In this document: piece after piece, positions 52,523 to 62,514 of the stretch | Layout of the letters: each line of letters opens with the position of its first letter | How positions within the stretch are numbered: the first letter of the stretch is position 1 | From: an uncultured Aquimarina sp. | Lineage (GTDB): Bacteria; Bacteroidota; Bacteroidia; Flavobacteriales; Flavobacteriaceae | NCBI GenBank assembly: GCA_947498785.1 | Contig: CANMLS010000001.1 | Coordinates: 248,001 to 312,000 of the forward strand | Length of the DNA stretch: 64,000 nucleotides | Reading direction: 5' to 3' | The notes under the pieces: model-generated | Told to the model about the DNA's origin: nothing | Databases searched by the model: none | What the model saw: the letters and a program-made list of their open reading frames with translations, nothing else | Position numbers and translations under genes: made by a program

Positions 52523-53646
52523 ACTAAAGGCTCTCCATGAGTTTGTTTTATGATTTTTGGCACTATTGAAGGAACTGCATTGGCTACGGCATAAGATATT
52601 TGTTGTAAATTACCATTCAATAATATTTTTTGTAAAACTCTACTCATATATAACCTTTTAGAAAAAGTACTATTCCATTTTTGAATATACAACCCTTCTA
52701 TTTTTTTTCTTGATCGTACAATCGTCGTATGATGATTTTCTATTAACAGCTCACATAATAATTGCGCACTTTGGATAGCCATAGCCATACCATTACCACA
52801 TAATGGATGAATGAGTCCTGCGGCATCCCCTGTCATAAAAATATGGTTTTCTACAGGTTTTTTCTTATCAAAATTAATCTGGCTTATAGTAATTGGTTTA
52901 TCAAATAAAAGCTCTGCTGTATTAAAAAAAGTATCCAAATATGGATTTTGCCTCATGATTTTATTCTGAAAAGCATCAATGTTTTTATATTTTTTAAAAC
53001 TGTCATAGGTTACTAGATAGCAAACATTTACTTTTTGATCTTCTACCATAGAAAGTCCGCAATACCCTCCTCTAAAATTATGTAATGAAACGGTATCATC
53101 ATCAAAATCTGCTCTATAATGAGCTTTTACAGCTAACCATGGAGATTTTTTAAGAATAAAATCTCTTTTGAGTGTTTTGTCCAATGTTGTTCGTTTTCCA
53201 TGTGCTCCAATAACATAATTACTAGTATGTACAGCATTATTATTTGTTTTTATAAAAAAAATATCATTTTGATATTGCACATCTATGACTTCGTCATTTA
53301 ACAGCCTTACTCCTAATTCTTTTGCTTTTTCCCATAGGTAATAATCCAGAGTATATCTACTTATCCCAAAACCACCTAGTGGTAATGTACTTTGAATACA
53401 ATTACCTTTTTGAGTTGTTATAATAAAATTTGAAATGTTAACAGGCCGTATTTGTTCAAGATTTATATCTAAAAAATCTAAATACGGGAGTACTTCATTA
53501 GATATATATTCACCACATACTTTATGCTTGGGATACGTATCTTTTTCTATGAGCGTGACTAGTACACCAGCTTTAGCTAAATGAATAGCACTGGTTAATC
53601 CAGCTAGCCCACCACCAATGATTAGTACGTGTAAATTCTCATTCAT
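52516..53646 (-). CDS. FAD-dependent oxidoreductase (geranylgeranyl-reductase / aromatic hydroxylase-like)
   Basis: A protein of 376 residues. FAD-binding GxGxxG region VLIIGGGLAGLTSAIHLAKA, the KVCGEYIS motif typical of geranylgeranyl-reductase-like flavoproteins, and the second FAD motif FMTGDAAGLIHPLCGNGMAM. It could hydroxylate the ring or reduce a double bond. It is the first gene of the methyltransferase/type III PKS operon. In Streptomyces, a type III PKS, a methyltransferase and a flavoprotein together make phenolic lipids (srs operon), a useful though distant parallel. A hairpin terminator of the next gene lies just upstream of its start. Confidence 0.92.
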   Translation of the reverse strand: MNENLHVLIIGGGLAGLTSAIHLAKAGVLVTLIEKDTYPKHKVCGEYISNEVLPYLDFLDINLEQIRPVNISNFIITTQKGNCIQSTLPLGGFGISRYTLDYYLWEKAKELGVRLLNDEVIDVQYQNDIFFIKTNNNAVHTSNYVIGAHGKRTTLDKTLKRDFILKKSPWLAVKAHYRADFDDDTVSLHNFRGGYCGLSMVEDQKVNVCYLVTYDSFKKYKNIDAFQNKIMRQNPYLDTFFNTAELLFDKPITISQINFDKKKPVENHIFMTGDAAGLIHPLCGNGMAMAIQSAQLLCELLIENHHTTIVRSRKKIEGLYIQKWNSTFSKRLYMSRVLQKILLNGNLQQISYAVANAVPSIVPKIIKQTHGEPLVC

Positions 53647-53676
53647 TTATTGAATATACATAAATTTTGAGCATAA

Positions 53677-53707
53677 AAAAATCCCGACCAAAATAGTCGA
53701 GATTTTT
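53677..53707 (-). terminator. Hairpin terminator of the OmpA-family gene
   Basis: Twelve-base arms AAAAATCCCGAC and GTCGAGATTTTT pair with one mismatch around a 7-nt loop. On the minus strand the stem is followed by further T residues. It lies 20 nt after the OmpA stop and separates that gene from the polyketide cluster. It can act in both directions. Confidence 0.75.
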
Positions 53708-53727
53708 AACGATTTCTTACAAATAAA

Positions 53728-54420
53728 TTATTGTTTAACTTCGTTTTGTGCATCTCTCTTCATTTTTTCATTAGCCACAATTCCAAGTTCAACTCTTCTA
53801 TTCTTAGCTCTTCCCTCGGCAGTACCATTATCATATTTTGGAAGCGTTTCTCCATGAGCATAGGTTGTTAAACGACTTTTGCTTATTCCTTGAGACACCA
53901 AATAATTGGTCACAGCATTTGCTCGTTTTTGAGATAATGACATATTATAACTATCATCACCTGTACTATCAGTATGCCCTTCTACAATAATATTAGTATC
54001 AGGATATTCTTTAAAAATACCAGCTAATTTATTAAGGTTTGCTTTAGATTTAGCATTAATAGTTGACTGATTAGTTGCGAAATAAACTCCACTATTCTCA
54101 TCAAAAACTACATCAATACCTTCTCCAACACGTGTGACTTCTGCACCTGGTATTTCTGATTCGATTTTCTGAGCTTGTTTATCCATTTTTTTACCAATAA
54201 CACCACCAGCAACACCACCAACTACACCTCCAATAACGGCACCAAGGGCAGAATTTTTCTTTTTTACATTGTTTCCGATAATACCTCCGAGAACAGCTCC
54301 AGCTGCAGTACCAATTACCGCACCCCTCTGTGTATTGTTTGAGTTTTTAACCGCTTCACAACTTGTCAAAAACGCAACTGTCATTAAGGCAACTCCTATT
54401 TTTTTTAGATTTGTCTTCAT
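53728..54420 (-). CDS. OmpA-family lipoprotein with glycine-zipper segment
   Basis: A protein of 230 residues. Lipoprotein signal IGVALMTVAFLTSCEAVKN, then a glycine-zipper hydrophobic segment at about 35-80 (GTAAGAVLGGIIGNNVKKKN; GGVAGGVIGKKMDKQ). The OmpA peptidoglycan-binding domain occupies about 110-220 with IIVEGHTDSTGDDSYNMSLS, KRANAVTNYLVSQGISKSRL and GRAKNRRVEL. It tethers the envelope to the cell wall. It lies 18 nt downstream of the lipocalin-like gene, probably in the same transcript, and ends at a good terminator. Confidence 0.93.
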   Translation of the reverse strand: MKTNLKKIGVALMTVAFLTSCEAVKNSNNTQRGAVIGTAAGAVLGGIIGNNVKKKNSALGAVIGGVVGGVAGGVIGKKMDKQAQKIESEIPGAEVTRVGEGIDVVFDENSGVYFATNQSTINAKSKANLNKLAGIFKEYPDTNIIVEGHTDSTGDDSYNMSLSQKRANAVTNYLVSQGISKSRLTTYAHGETLPKYDNGTAEGRAKNRRVELGIVANEKMKRDAQNEVKQ

Positions 54421-54438
54421 TTTATGTAAAGATTTGAT

Positions 54439-54918
54439 TTATTGTATTTTATTAAAATTCATAGTAATCACAAATGGCTTTCCTTCTAAACTCACTGTCA
54501 TAGCCCATGTCATTGTAGCGTCATCAAGATGTTGTAAAAGCATCCTGTAACCAGCGTTATTATTGGTGCTTTTTTTCTTTTCGTTTATCGGTTTAAACAA
54601 AAAGCTATAATCTCCATTTCCTTCTGGTTTAGGAATTGTAAATCTAAAATTTCTTGCTCCTGTAGAAACACAACTACTCTGATTTACTTCATATTTCCCC
54701 GTATTATTATTAGGTATAAATTTCCAAACACTTCCTGTAAAGCATTCGGCTGAAGCGTCATTATAAAGGTTAACATCAAATATACCAGAACGATCATAGG
54801 ATATTTTATCTAGTGACCATTCTCCTTTAAGTGTTTTTTTTGCTGCAATAACAGTCTGTTGAGTGGTATTACAAGAAGCTAGTATTACTACTACCAGCAT
54901 TAACATGAGTTTTTTCAT
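54439..54918 (-). CDS. Lipocalin-like lipoprotein
   Basis: The track starts at 54984; ATG 54918 gives the lipoprotein signal MKKLMLMLVVVILASCNTTQ, 159 residues. The mature part starts with LKGEWSLDKISYDRSGIFDV, the GxW hallmark of lipocalin-like domains (PF13648 type), and contains Cys pairs in SAECFTGSVWKF and QSSCVSTGARNF that may form a disulphide. It probably binds a small hydrophobic ligand in the periplasm or outer membrane. It lies upstream of and is co-directional with the OmpA gene. Confidence 0.85.
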   Translation of the reverse strand: MKKLMLMLVVVILASCNTTQQTVIAAKKTLKGEWSLDKISYDRSGIFDVNLYNDASAECFTGSVWKFIPNNNTGKYEVNQSSCVSTGARNFRFTIPKPEGNGDYSFLFKPINEKKKSTNNNAGYRMLLQHLDDATMTWAMTVSLEGKPFVITMNFNKIQ

Positions 54919-55102
54919 TATTGTGGGTTTTATTATATAAAAGTAGCTAATAACGTTAACGTTTCCAATATTATTATATTTCAAAATTAAACTTATAATA
55001 TACGAAATAATAAGTAGTTAAAATTGGATGAAATACATAAAAAAAGGATGAAAATATTTCACTTATCTGTGATCCACATATCAAATCTTAAGTTAAGTAA
55101 TA

Positions 55103-56440
55103 TCATGGATTTTTTCTGGGCACTCTAAATAATAAGATAAGACCAACGACAAAAAATAAGATCAAGAATAGTATAGAATAACGTACACTTCCTGTTACTT
55201 GAGCTATAATTCCGTATGAGAACATTCCTATTACAATACCTATTTTTTCAGATACATCATAAAAACTAAAGTAAGAAGCTGTATCTACGGCATTTTCTGG
55301 TAAGAATTTTGAATATGTAGATCTCGATAAAGCTTGAATTCCTCCCATAACTAAGCCAACGATCGCCGCTGTAATATAAAACTGCATTGGTGTGGTGATA
55401 GTATATGCAAATACACAAATCCCAATCCATATAAAATTAATTACAATCAATGTATTTATATTTCCAAATTTAGAAGAAGCTTTAGAAGTAAGATAAGCTC
55501 CAAACACAGCAACTAATTGAATCAGTAAAATACTAATAATCAAACCTGTGGTAGCATTTTGCTCTCCCCAGTCCAATTCTTCTATACCAAAATAGGTTGC
55601 AATAAGCATAATGGTCTGCACAGCCATACTATACACAAAGAATGCGCTTAGATATCGACGTAGCCTTATATCACTCTTAAGCGCTTTCCATATTATCTTT
55701 AACTCTTTAAAGCCATTAAAAACTACAGCTTTGGTTAACACATCTTTCTTATTTCCTTTTGGAAGATAATAATAGGTGTATTGACTAAATCCAATCCACC
55801 AAATACCTACCATGGCAAAGGAAATTTTCATGGGCATCCATTCGTTTTTAAAACCAAACCAGTCAAATTTCATTATCATAATTAAATTTATGATTAACAA
55901 AATAACACTTCCAATATATCCCAGAGAATACCCTTTGGCACTTATAGCATCTTGTTGTTCGGGAAAAGCAATATCTGGTAAATAGGAATTATAAAATACT
56001 AAGCTTGACCAGAATCCTATTAAAGCCAGAAAGTAACATAACAACCCGAACCATAAATAATCTGGAGCTTCATTAAGATTAAGATCAAAAAAGAAAAGGC
56101 CTATACAAGATAATGCTCCTAAATAACAAAAGAATTTTAAAAAGTTCTTCTTATTCCCCACATAGTCTGCTATACCAGAGAGTAACGGGCTTATAAAAGA
56201 AACTACTAAAAAAGCTAAGGCAGTCACATAACTTATTAGGGAATCGTTATTAAAGTCAAATCCTAAAAATCTTACTGTATCATTTGTGATAACACCATTA
56301 ACTTTTGTTATGGTCAATGCTCCCCAGAAAATTGGAAAAACTGCAGAAGAAATGGTTAGATTATATACAGAATTAGCCCAATCATAAAAAGCCCAGGCAT
56401 TCAAAAGTTTCTTATGTCCTTTAGGTAGTATTTTACTCAT
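55103..56440 (-). CDS. UMF1/Atg22-type MFS transporter
   Basis: A protein of 445 residues with twelve membrane helices. The N-terminal LLNAWAFYDWANSVYNLTIS is the hallmark of the UMF1 (Atg22-like) branch of the major facilitator superfamily, followed by SPLLSGIADYVGNKKNFLKF as the A-motif loop. The C-terminal half has GGIQALSRSTYSKFLPENAV, also typical. The substrate is unknown; amino-acid or peptide efflux is proposed for Atg22 relatives. It follows the M48 gene after its terminator, so it is likely transcribed alone. Confidence 0.9.
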   Translation of the reverse strand: MSKILPKGHKKLLNAWAFYDWANSVYNLTISSAVFPIFWGALTITKVNGVITNDTVRFLGFDFNNDSLISYVTALAFLVVSFISPLLSGIADYVGNKKNFLKFFCYLGALSCIGLFFFDLNLNEAPDYLWFGLLCYFLALIGFWSSLVFYNSYLPDIAFPEQQDAISAKGYSLGYIGSVILLIINLIMIMKFDWFGFKNEWMPMKISFAMVGIWWIGFSQYTYYYLPKGNKKDVLTKAVVFNGFKELKIIWKALKSDIRLRRYLSAFFVYSMAVQTIMLIATYFGIEELDWGEQNATTGLIISILLIQLVAVFGAYLTSKASSKFGNINTLIVINFIWIGICVFAYTITTPMQFYITAAIVGLVMGGIQALSRSTYSKFLPENAVDTASYFSFYDVSEKIGIVIGMFSYGIIAQVTGSVRYSILFLILFFVVGLILLFRVPRKNP

Positions 56441-56526
56441 GTAAGTAGTGTGAAATTAAAAATATAAATCCTGTAAGATATTGTAAAATATCCTGCAAGA
56501 ATTGAGATTGATGAAACTAAACTAAA

Positions 56527-56556
56527 AAGCTGCTCTGATTTTTCTCAGAACAGCTT
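56527..56556 (-). terminator. Hairpin terminator of the M48 peptidase gene
   Basis: Arms AAGCTG-TCTGA and TCAGA-CAGCTT pair with one mismatch around a 6-nt loop. On the minus strand the stem is followed directly by a run of T (GCTTTTTTAG), a standard intrinsic terminator about 40 nt after the M48 stop. Confidence 0.8.
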
Positions 56557-56598
56557 CTAAAATAAGTATAATCTTTTTAAGAATATAAACTTTACAAA

Positions 56599-57417
56599 TT
56601 ATTTAAAGGTTGTAACTCCAAATTTCTTTGCTTCAGCTTTTGCTCCTGGAGCCCATGCTGTAAGATTTGCTATACGCGTATCGCTTGATGGATGAGTACT
56701 CATAAACTCTGGCGGTGCTTGACCACCACTATTTGCTTTCATACGTTTCCATAATTCAGCGGCTTCAGTGGGGTTATATCCAGCAATTGCCATTAATAAT
56801 ATTCCTATTTCATCTGCTTCTGTTTCATGACTTCTACTAAAGGGTAGCATAACTCCAAATTGAGAGCCAAGTCCGAATGCTGTTCCTACAATTTGTTGTG
56901 TCTGTTCATTTTTACCACTTACCGCAACGGCTGTTGCTGCTCCTGCTACTTGTTGAATCTGTCCCGCACTCATTCGTTGTTGACCATGATTAGCAAGTGC
57001 ATGTGCAACTTCATGCCCCATAATAGCTGCAATTCCAGTTTCATTTTTTGCTATTGGTAAAATCCCTGTATAGAAAACAATCTTTCCCCCTGGCATGCAC
57101 CATGCATTTACTGTTTTATCATCAACAAGATTATATTCCCATTTATAGTCCTTAAGATAACCTGCATACCCTCTTGCATTTAAGTATCTTTCTGAAGCCT
57201 TAGCTATTTTCTGACCTACTCGTTTAATCATTTCTGCATCAGAAGTTCCTTTTACAACCTTATTTTCTCCAAGAAATTGGTTATACTGCTGAAAAGCCAT
57301 TGGCAATATTTGTGAATTTGGTACTAATGCTAATGTTTTTTTACCAGTAAACGGATTCGTTCCACAAGATATAATTAATAAGATTGCTAATGACCCTAAA
57401 ATTTTTCTAATTTTCAT
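56599..57417 (-). CDS. M48-family metallopeptidase, lipoprotein
   Basis: The track starts at 57462; ATG 57417 gives a lipoprotein signal MKIRKILGSLAILLIISCGT, 272 residues. The zinc site is HEVAHALANHG with the third ligand in HETEADEIGILLMAIAGYNP, and the C-terminal FMSTHPSSDTRIANL is also characteristic. It is of the small LoiP/BepA-like class without TPR repeats, probably acting in outer-membrane protein quality control. It has its own terminator; 588 bp without a gene lie upstream. Confidence 0.93.
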   Translation of the reverse strand: MKIRKILGSLAILLIISCGTNPFTGKKTLALVPNSQILPMAFQQYNQFLGENKVVKGTSDAEMIKRVGQKIAKASERYLNARGYAGYLKDYKWEYNLVDDKTVNAWCMPGGKIVFYTGILPIAKNETGIAAIMGHEVAHALANHGQQRMSAGQIQQVAGAATAVAVSGKNEQTQQIVGTAFGLGSQFGVMLPFSRSHETEADEIGILLMAIAGYNPTEAAELWKRMKANSGGQAPPEFMSTHPSSDTRIANLTAWAPGAKAEAKKFGVTTFK

Positions 57418-58005
57418 GATAGATATACTATAATAATTATTTTGTAAGTTAAAAATAATCAAAAATCTTGGTTAATATAATTCATTTGACCTTTTTGTAT
57501 CACCTTTTTTTCGATGAAAGTATAATTTTATCGATGATAAGCTTTTTAAATTCAATTATTATTATGAAAAGAGATTCCTTTTTGTTTTAGGATGTTATTC
57601 CATTTTAAGAAATAATAAATATTTTTATAAGTATGCATAGTAATGAAATATGGAATCAATAATATTATTACCAAATACTTACAAAAAAAAATAATTACCC
57701 CAATATTACCTTATTCAAGAAACACTTACTTATTAGGATAAACAAATATTAGATAAAAAAGATGGGTTTAAACACTCGTATCTAATGCAGCATATGAGTT
57801 ACATTATCCAAAATTAATTATAATGCATCTTCTTTCTTTATAAAAACAAAACGTATTTACTAGAGTCTCTAAGTAAAGAAATACAGGTCTATCATCATCA
57901 GTTTTTTTGATGAAACAAGTATTATTTCAAAAGATGAAATTATCCTTCTTTTGATTCTATTGTTAAATCAAGAGCTTATCAAAACCTCCCTGAGTCTTTA
58001 AAACT
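57418..58005. other. Long gene-free stretch between M48 and GH31 genes
   Basis: 588 bp with no supported gene on either strand. It is very AT-rich. It should contain the M48 promoter (minus strand) and the end of the GH31 transcript. A 26-codon plus-strand run (57913-57993) reads DETSIISKDEIILLLILLLN but has no convincing start or family. No repeat copy was seen. Confidence 0.4.
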
Positions 58006-60408
58006 TTAGGCAACAATATGAAGTTCTGTAAAATTCTTTGGAACGATTAATACATTCTTTTTTTTATCAAAGCTTATACTTTTTAAAGAAACCACTACAT
58101 TATCTATTTCTATTTCTTTAATCTTAAAAGGCAAACCAATTAATTCAAACTGCATCGTTTCATAATCGGTGACATAAGTACCATCCTTGTGTTGTTGAAT
58201 AATGATTTCATTTTCTTTACCTGTAAAAGAGAAACTTCTTAAGCTAAATCTTCCTTTGGCATAATCATAACCATCCTGAGCATCTTCATACACCTTAGAA
58301 ATTTCTTTATTTCCTAGCTTATAGTATACGTCAAGTTTTAGTTCTTCGATTTTCTTTTCTCCTACATATTGTTGAATTGGGTATCTTGGAATAATAGCTC
58401 CTTCTTTTACGAACAATGGTATAATATCTAAATCAGCATCTACCCATTGCTCCATTCCACCTTTTACATATTCTTTAGTCCAGTAATTATACCAGTTTCC
58501 TCTAGGAATATACATTCTTCTTCCTTTTGCGTTTGGTTCGAGTATAGGACATACCAAAATCTGATTTCCAAAAATAAATTCATCTGTTCTGTAATGTGTC
58601 TGTAAATCTTCCTGATCATAAAGAACTAATGATTTTAGCATTGGAATACCTGCTTCTGCATATTCCCAAAACATAGAATATAAATACGGTAGTAACTGAT
58701 ATCGTAGTTCAACATATTTTCTAGTTACGTCTACAACTTCATCTCCAAAAGTCCACGGTTCTTGATTACCATGATCTCCAGAAGAATGAGTACGACAAAA
58801 TGGGTGAAAAACCCCTAACTGAATCCATCTTGCATAGAGTTCACCTGTTGGGTGTTCTGCAAAGCCTCCAATATCACTACCTGTAAAAGACATTCCACTC
58901 ATGCTCATACGCTGAGCCTGAATATTAGCAATCCATAGATGTTCCCAAGTTGCGATATTATCTCCTGTCCAGGAAGATGTATAACGTTGTGCTCCAGAAT
59001 ATGCTGACCTGGTAATGATAAAAGGACGTTTTGGATATGCAAAACGCTTTACTCCCTCATATGTTGCTCTGGCCATCTGAGTTCCATATATATTATGTGC
59101 TTTTCTATGACTGCAATAATTACCATCATAACTATGACGCACATCATTGGGGAATGTTTTACCAGGAACTTCCATTACAGCAGGTTCATTCATATCATTC
59201 CAGACCCCTTTTACTCCAATCTCATCGATAATTTCTTTAAATAATCCTGCCCACCATTCTCTAACTTCTGGTTTTGTAAAGTCGGGGAAATAGCACTCTC
59301 CGGGCCATACTTTTCCTCTCATATAAGGGCCATCTGCTCTTTTACAGAAATAATCGTTCTCCATTGCTTCCTGATACACACTATATTCATCGTCAATCTT
59401 AATTCCGGGATCAATAATGACGACTGTTTTAAATCCATCTTCTGCCAGTTCGGCTACCATTCTTTTTGGATCAGGAAAATATTCTTTATTCCAAGTAAAA
59501 CATCTAAAACCTTCCATGTAATCAATATCCAAGTAAATGGCATCACACGGAATTTGAAGTTTTCTAAATTTACTTGTAATTTCTTTTACATTACTTTCTG
59601 GATAATAACTCCATTTACATTGATGATATCCCAATGCCCATAAAGGAGGTAATTCTGGTTTACCTGTAAGATCTGTATATCGGGTAACTACATCTTGCAT
59701 ATCTGGACCATAAAAGAAGTAATAATTCATTTCTCCTCCTTGTGCCCAAAAACTGGTTACATTACGTCTTTCTTGACAAAAATCAAAAAAAGTTCTAAAG
59801 GTGTTATCAAAAAAGATTCCATATGCTCTTTGTTCATGTAAACCTATATAGAAAGGAACACTCTTATATAAAGGGTCTTGATCTTTACCAAAAGCATATT
59901 GATCAGTCGCCCAATTCTCTACACGTTTTCCTTTTAGATTAAGATGCATTGGTTTATCACCCAAGCCATAGTAACATTCTCCTTGAGGAGCTGATTTACT
60001 CATTTTTACAATGTTACCACCAAATTCATAGCTTTGTTCCCAATGAAAACCCCAATCATCTTTACAGATTACATTTCCTTTCTTATCACAGATGGTAACA
60101 TGAATATTAGCTTTGGCAATTCTTATTTCAATTTTTGAAGTTATTATCGTATATACTTCATCTGTTTCTTCAACCTCAAGTATGCTATATCCTCTGGCTC
60201 CTGTTTCACTTATTGCATAGGAAAAATCTTTTTCAAAATTGCTATCGGTAGCATATCTAAATCGGATTACACTTCCTCGTAGAATCGTAATCTGTAGAAT
60301 TACACCATTTTCTGTAGTAAAATTTAATTTATCTACATTTTGTGAAAAGGAAATAATCTTCCCTGGAAACATATTTCCTTTTTGTTCGAGTTCTGTGCTA
60401 ACAATCAT
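58006..60408 (-). CDS. Glycoside hydrolase family 31 (alpha-glucosidase type)
   Basis: A protein of 800 residues with no signal peptide, so cytosolic. An N-terminal beta-sandwich at about 20-230 precedes a (beta/alpha)8 barrel: WALGYHQCKWSYYPESNVKE, AIYLDIDYMEGFRCFTWNKE and GVKGVWNDMNEPAVMEVPGK with the nucleophile Asp of WNDMNEP. The acid/base Asp lies probably near SSWTGDNIATWEHLW. C-terminal beta domains follow. It likely hydrolyses alpha-1,4-glucans or maltooligosaccharides. It lies downstream of glgA-glgC-glgB on the same strand (189-nt gap), linking it to glycogen turnover. Confidence 0.95.
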   Translation of the reverse strand: MIVSTELEQKGNMFPGKIISFSQNVDKLNFTTENGVILQITILRGSVIRFRYATDSNFEKDFSYAISETGARGYSILEVEETDEVYTIITSKIEIRIAKANIHVTICDKKGNVICKDDWGFHWEQSYEFGGNIVKMSKSAPQGECYYGLGDKPMHLNLKGKRVENWATDQYAFGKDQDPLYKSVPFYIGLHEQRAYGIFFDNTFRTFFDFCQERRNVTSFWAQGGEMNYYFFYGPDMQDVVTRYTDLTGKPELPPLWALGYHQCKWSYYPESNVKEITSKFRKLQIPCDAIYLDIDYMEGFRCFTWNKEYFPDPKRMVAELAEDGFKTVVIIDPGIKIDDEYSVYQEAMENDYFCKRADGPYMRGKVWPGECYFPDFTKPEVREWWAGLFKEIIDEIGVKGVWNDMNEPAVMEVPGKTFPNDVRHSYDGNYCSHRKAHNIYGTQMARATYEGVKRFAYPKRPFIITRSAYSGAQRYTSSWTGDNIATWEHLWIANIQAQRMSMSGMSFTGSDIGGFAEHPTGELYARWIQLGVFHPFCRTHSSGDHGNQEPWTFGDEVVDVTRKYVELRYQLLPYLYSMFWEYAEAGIPMLKSLVLYDQEDLQTHYRTDEFIFGNQILVCPILEPNAKGRRMYIPRGNWYNYWTKEYVKGGMEQWVDADLDIIPLFVKEGAIIPRYPIQQYVGEKKIEELKLDVYYKLGNKEISKVYEDAQDGYDYAKGRFSLRSFSFTGKENEIIIQQHKDGTYVTDYETMQFELIGLPFKIKEIEIDNVVVSLKSISFDKKKNVLIVPKNFTELHIVA

Positions 60409-60597
60409 ATGGATCTGTTTTTCATTAGATGTTGGAATTATAAAAGAACAACATCTAAGTTATATTTGGAATCATTTTTACTACTATTTATTAAGAAAAA
60501 ACTACGAAAACGTTTGAAGTATCTCTTAATTAACATTTGTTTGAAAATCAACATTTCAAAACTTATATATTAATACTTTTATCTATTCATATTTATA

Positions 60598-62511
60598 CTA
60601 TTTAATACTAAAAACAACAGCTCCCAACGGTGGGATAGTAATTTCTACAGAATATGGTCTATAGTGCCAATCTTTCTTTTGAATTACAAGTTTTTTCTTA
60701 TTAGAAATACCACTTCCTCCATATTTTACATTATCACTATTAAACATTTCTATTAGTTTTCCTTGCTTAGGCAATCCAATACGGTAATTAGTTCTTGGGA
60801 CTGGAGTAAAATTACAGGCAATGATAAGTGAATTTTCTTCTTTATTACCTTTTCGTATATATACAATAGCAGAATTATCATGATCATCATAACTGATCCA
60901 TTCAAAACCAGAAGCACTAAATTGTTGTTCGTATAATGCCGGAGTCTTTTTATATAAAATATTTAAATCTGTAATGATGTCTTTTACTCCTTTATGAAAA
61001 TCATACTGAAGCAAATGCCAATCCAAACTATTCTGAAAATCCCATTCATCGTGTTGCCCAAATTCTGCACCCATAAAAAGGAAATTAGTTCCTGGGTGAG
61101 TAAACATATAGGTGTATAATAATCTTAGATTAGCAAACCGTTGCCATTCATCACCTGGCATTCGACCAAGAATACTACGTTTACCATATACTACTTCATC
61201 ATGTGACAAAGGCAGCATAAAATTTTCGGTAAAAGCGTAAGTCATACTAAACGTAAGATCATTTTGATGATGTTTTCTATAGATAGGTTCTTTAGCAAAA
61301 TATTGCAATGTATCATGCATCCATCCCATCATCCATTTCATACCAAACCCTAATCCACCAAAATGTATCGGTTTAGAAACCATAGGGTAAGATGTTGATT
61401 CTTCGGCAATTGTCTGAACATCAGGAAAACTGCTATATATTTCAGTATTCAGTTCTTTCATAAATGCAATAGCAGCAAGGTTTTCTCTACCACCATATAT
61501 GTTAGGCTCCCATTCTCCTTCATTTCTTGAATAATCAAGAAAAAGCATAGAAGCTACTGCATCTACACGTAATCCATCAGCATGATATTGATCTAACCAA
61601 AAAATAGCATTACTAATAAGAAAACTTTTTACCTCATTACGTTCATAATTAAAAATCAAACTCTTCCAATCGGGATGATATCCTTTTCTTCTGTCTGGAT
61701 GTTCATATAGGCAAGTCCCATCAAAAAAACCAAGTCCGTGAGCATCTTCTGGAAAATGTGATGGTACCCAATCCAAAATAATTCCAATATCATTTTGGTG
61801 CAGTTTATCTACAAGTAATTTAAACTCTTCTGGGTAACCAAAACGTGCTGTAGGAGCAAAATACCCTGTAAGTTGATATCCCCAAGATGGATCATAAGGA
61901 TATTCCATAATAGGCATAAGTTCTACATGAGTAAACTGCATTTCTTTTACATAAGCTACTAATTCGTCAGATAATTCTGTATAAGAAAGAGAACGATTTT
62001 CTTCTATTCTTTTCTTCCAAGAGCCCAGATGTACTTCGTAAACAGAATAGGGAGCATCAATTGCATTATGTTTTTTACGTTTTTTCATCCACTTGGTATC
62101 CTTCCAAACATATTCATCATCCCATACCACTGAAGCTGTTTTGGGTGGGTGTTCACACCTTCTCGCATAAGGATCAGCTTTTTCAGTTATAATATTGTCA
62201 TGATTAGAATGAATTTTATACTTATAAATGTTTCCTTTTCCAACATCAGGTATAAAACCTTCCCATATACCTGATTTATCCCATCTTACATTAAGTTTAT
62301 GCACACTTTCGTCCCAAAAATTAAAATCGCCAATGACAGAAACATATTTTGCTGTTGGTGCCCAAACAGCAAAATATGTCCCTTCTACTCCATCTACTGT
62401 AGTAATATGGGATCCAAATTTTTCGTATAAACGATAATGATTACCTCCTTTAAAAAGGTTAATATCAAATTCTGAAAAAAAACTCAAAGAAGTTACTCTA
62501 CTCATATACAA
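60598..62511 (-). CDS. glgB: 1,4-alpha-glucan branching enzyme
   Basis: An ORF of 637 residues; MSRVTSLSFFSEFD two codons in is the likely start. An N-terminal CBM48 module at about 25-110 (GTYFAVWAPTAKYVSVIGDF) is followed by a GH13 barrel with the usual signatures: VELMPIMEYPYDPSWGYQ, DGLRVDAVASMLFLDYSRNE (nucleophile Asp), TIAEESTSYPMVSK (acid Glu) and MLPLSHDEVVYGK. It creates alpha-1,6 branches in glycogen. GlgC ends 3 nt upstream, so the genes are one operon. Confidence 0.97.
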   Translation of the reverse strand: MYMSRVTSLSFFSEFDINLFKGGNHYRLYEKFGSHITTVDGVEGTYFAVWAPTAKYVSVIGDFNFWDESVHKLNVRWDKSGIWEGFIPDVGKGNIYKYKIHSNHDNIITEKADPYARRCEHPPKTASVVWDDEYVWKDTKWMKKRKKHNAIDAPYSVYEVHLGSWKKRIEENRSLSYTELSDELVAYVKEMQFTHVELMPIMEYPYDPSWGYQLTGYFAPTARFGYPEEFKLLVDKLHQNDIGIILDWVPSHFPEDAHGLGFFDGTCLYEHPDRRKGYHPDWKSLIFNYERNEVKSFLISNAIFWLDQYHADGLRVDAVASMLFLDYSRNEGEWEPNIYGGRENLAAIAFMKELNTEIYSSFPDVQTIAEESTSYPMVSKPIHFGGLGFGMKWMMGWMHDTLQYFAKEPIYRKHHQNDLTFSMTYAFTENFMLPLSHDEVVYGKRSILGRMPGDEWQRFANLRLLYTYMFTHPGTNFLFMGAEFGQHDEWDFQNSLDWHLLQYDFHKGVKDIITDLNILYKKTPALYEQQFSASGFEWISYDDHDNSAIVYIRKGNKEENSLIIACNFTPVPRTNYRIGLPKQGKLIEMFNSDNVKYGGSGISNKKKLVIQKKDWHYRPYSVEITIPPLGAVVFSIK

Positions 62512-62514
62512 GTA

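Noticed and set aside
46535-53646. Classification of the cluster as an aryl polyene or plain fatty acid locus
   Set aside because: An aryl polyene assignment would not explain the type III PKS, methyltransferase and FAD enzyme, and several usual aryl polyene genes (paired ketosynthases, acyltransferase, ammonia-lyase) are not seen.
57463-58005. Possible gene remnant upstream of the M48 gene
   Set aside because: Only short open runs in AT-rich DNA; no motif or family could be recognised.
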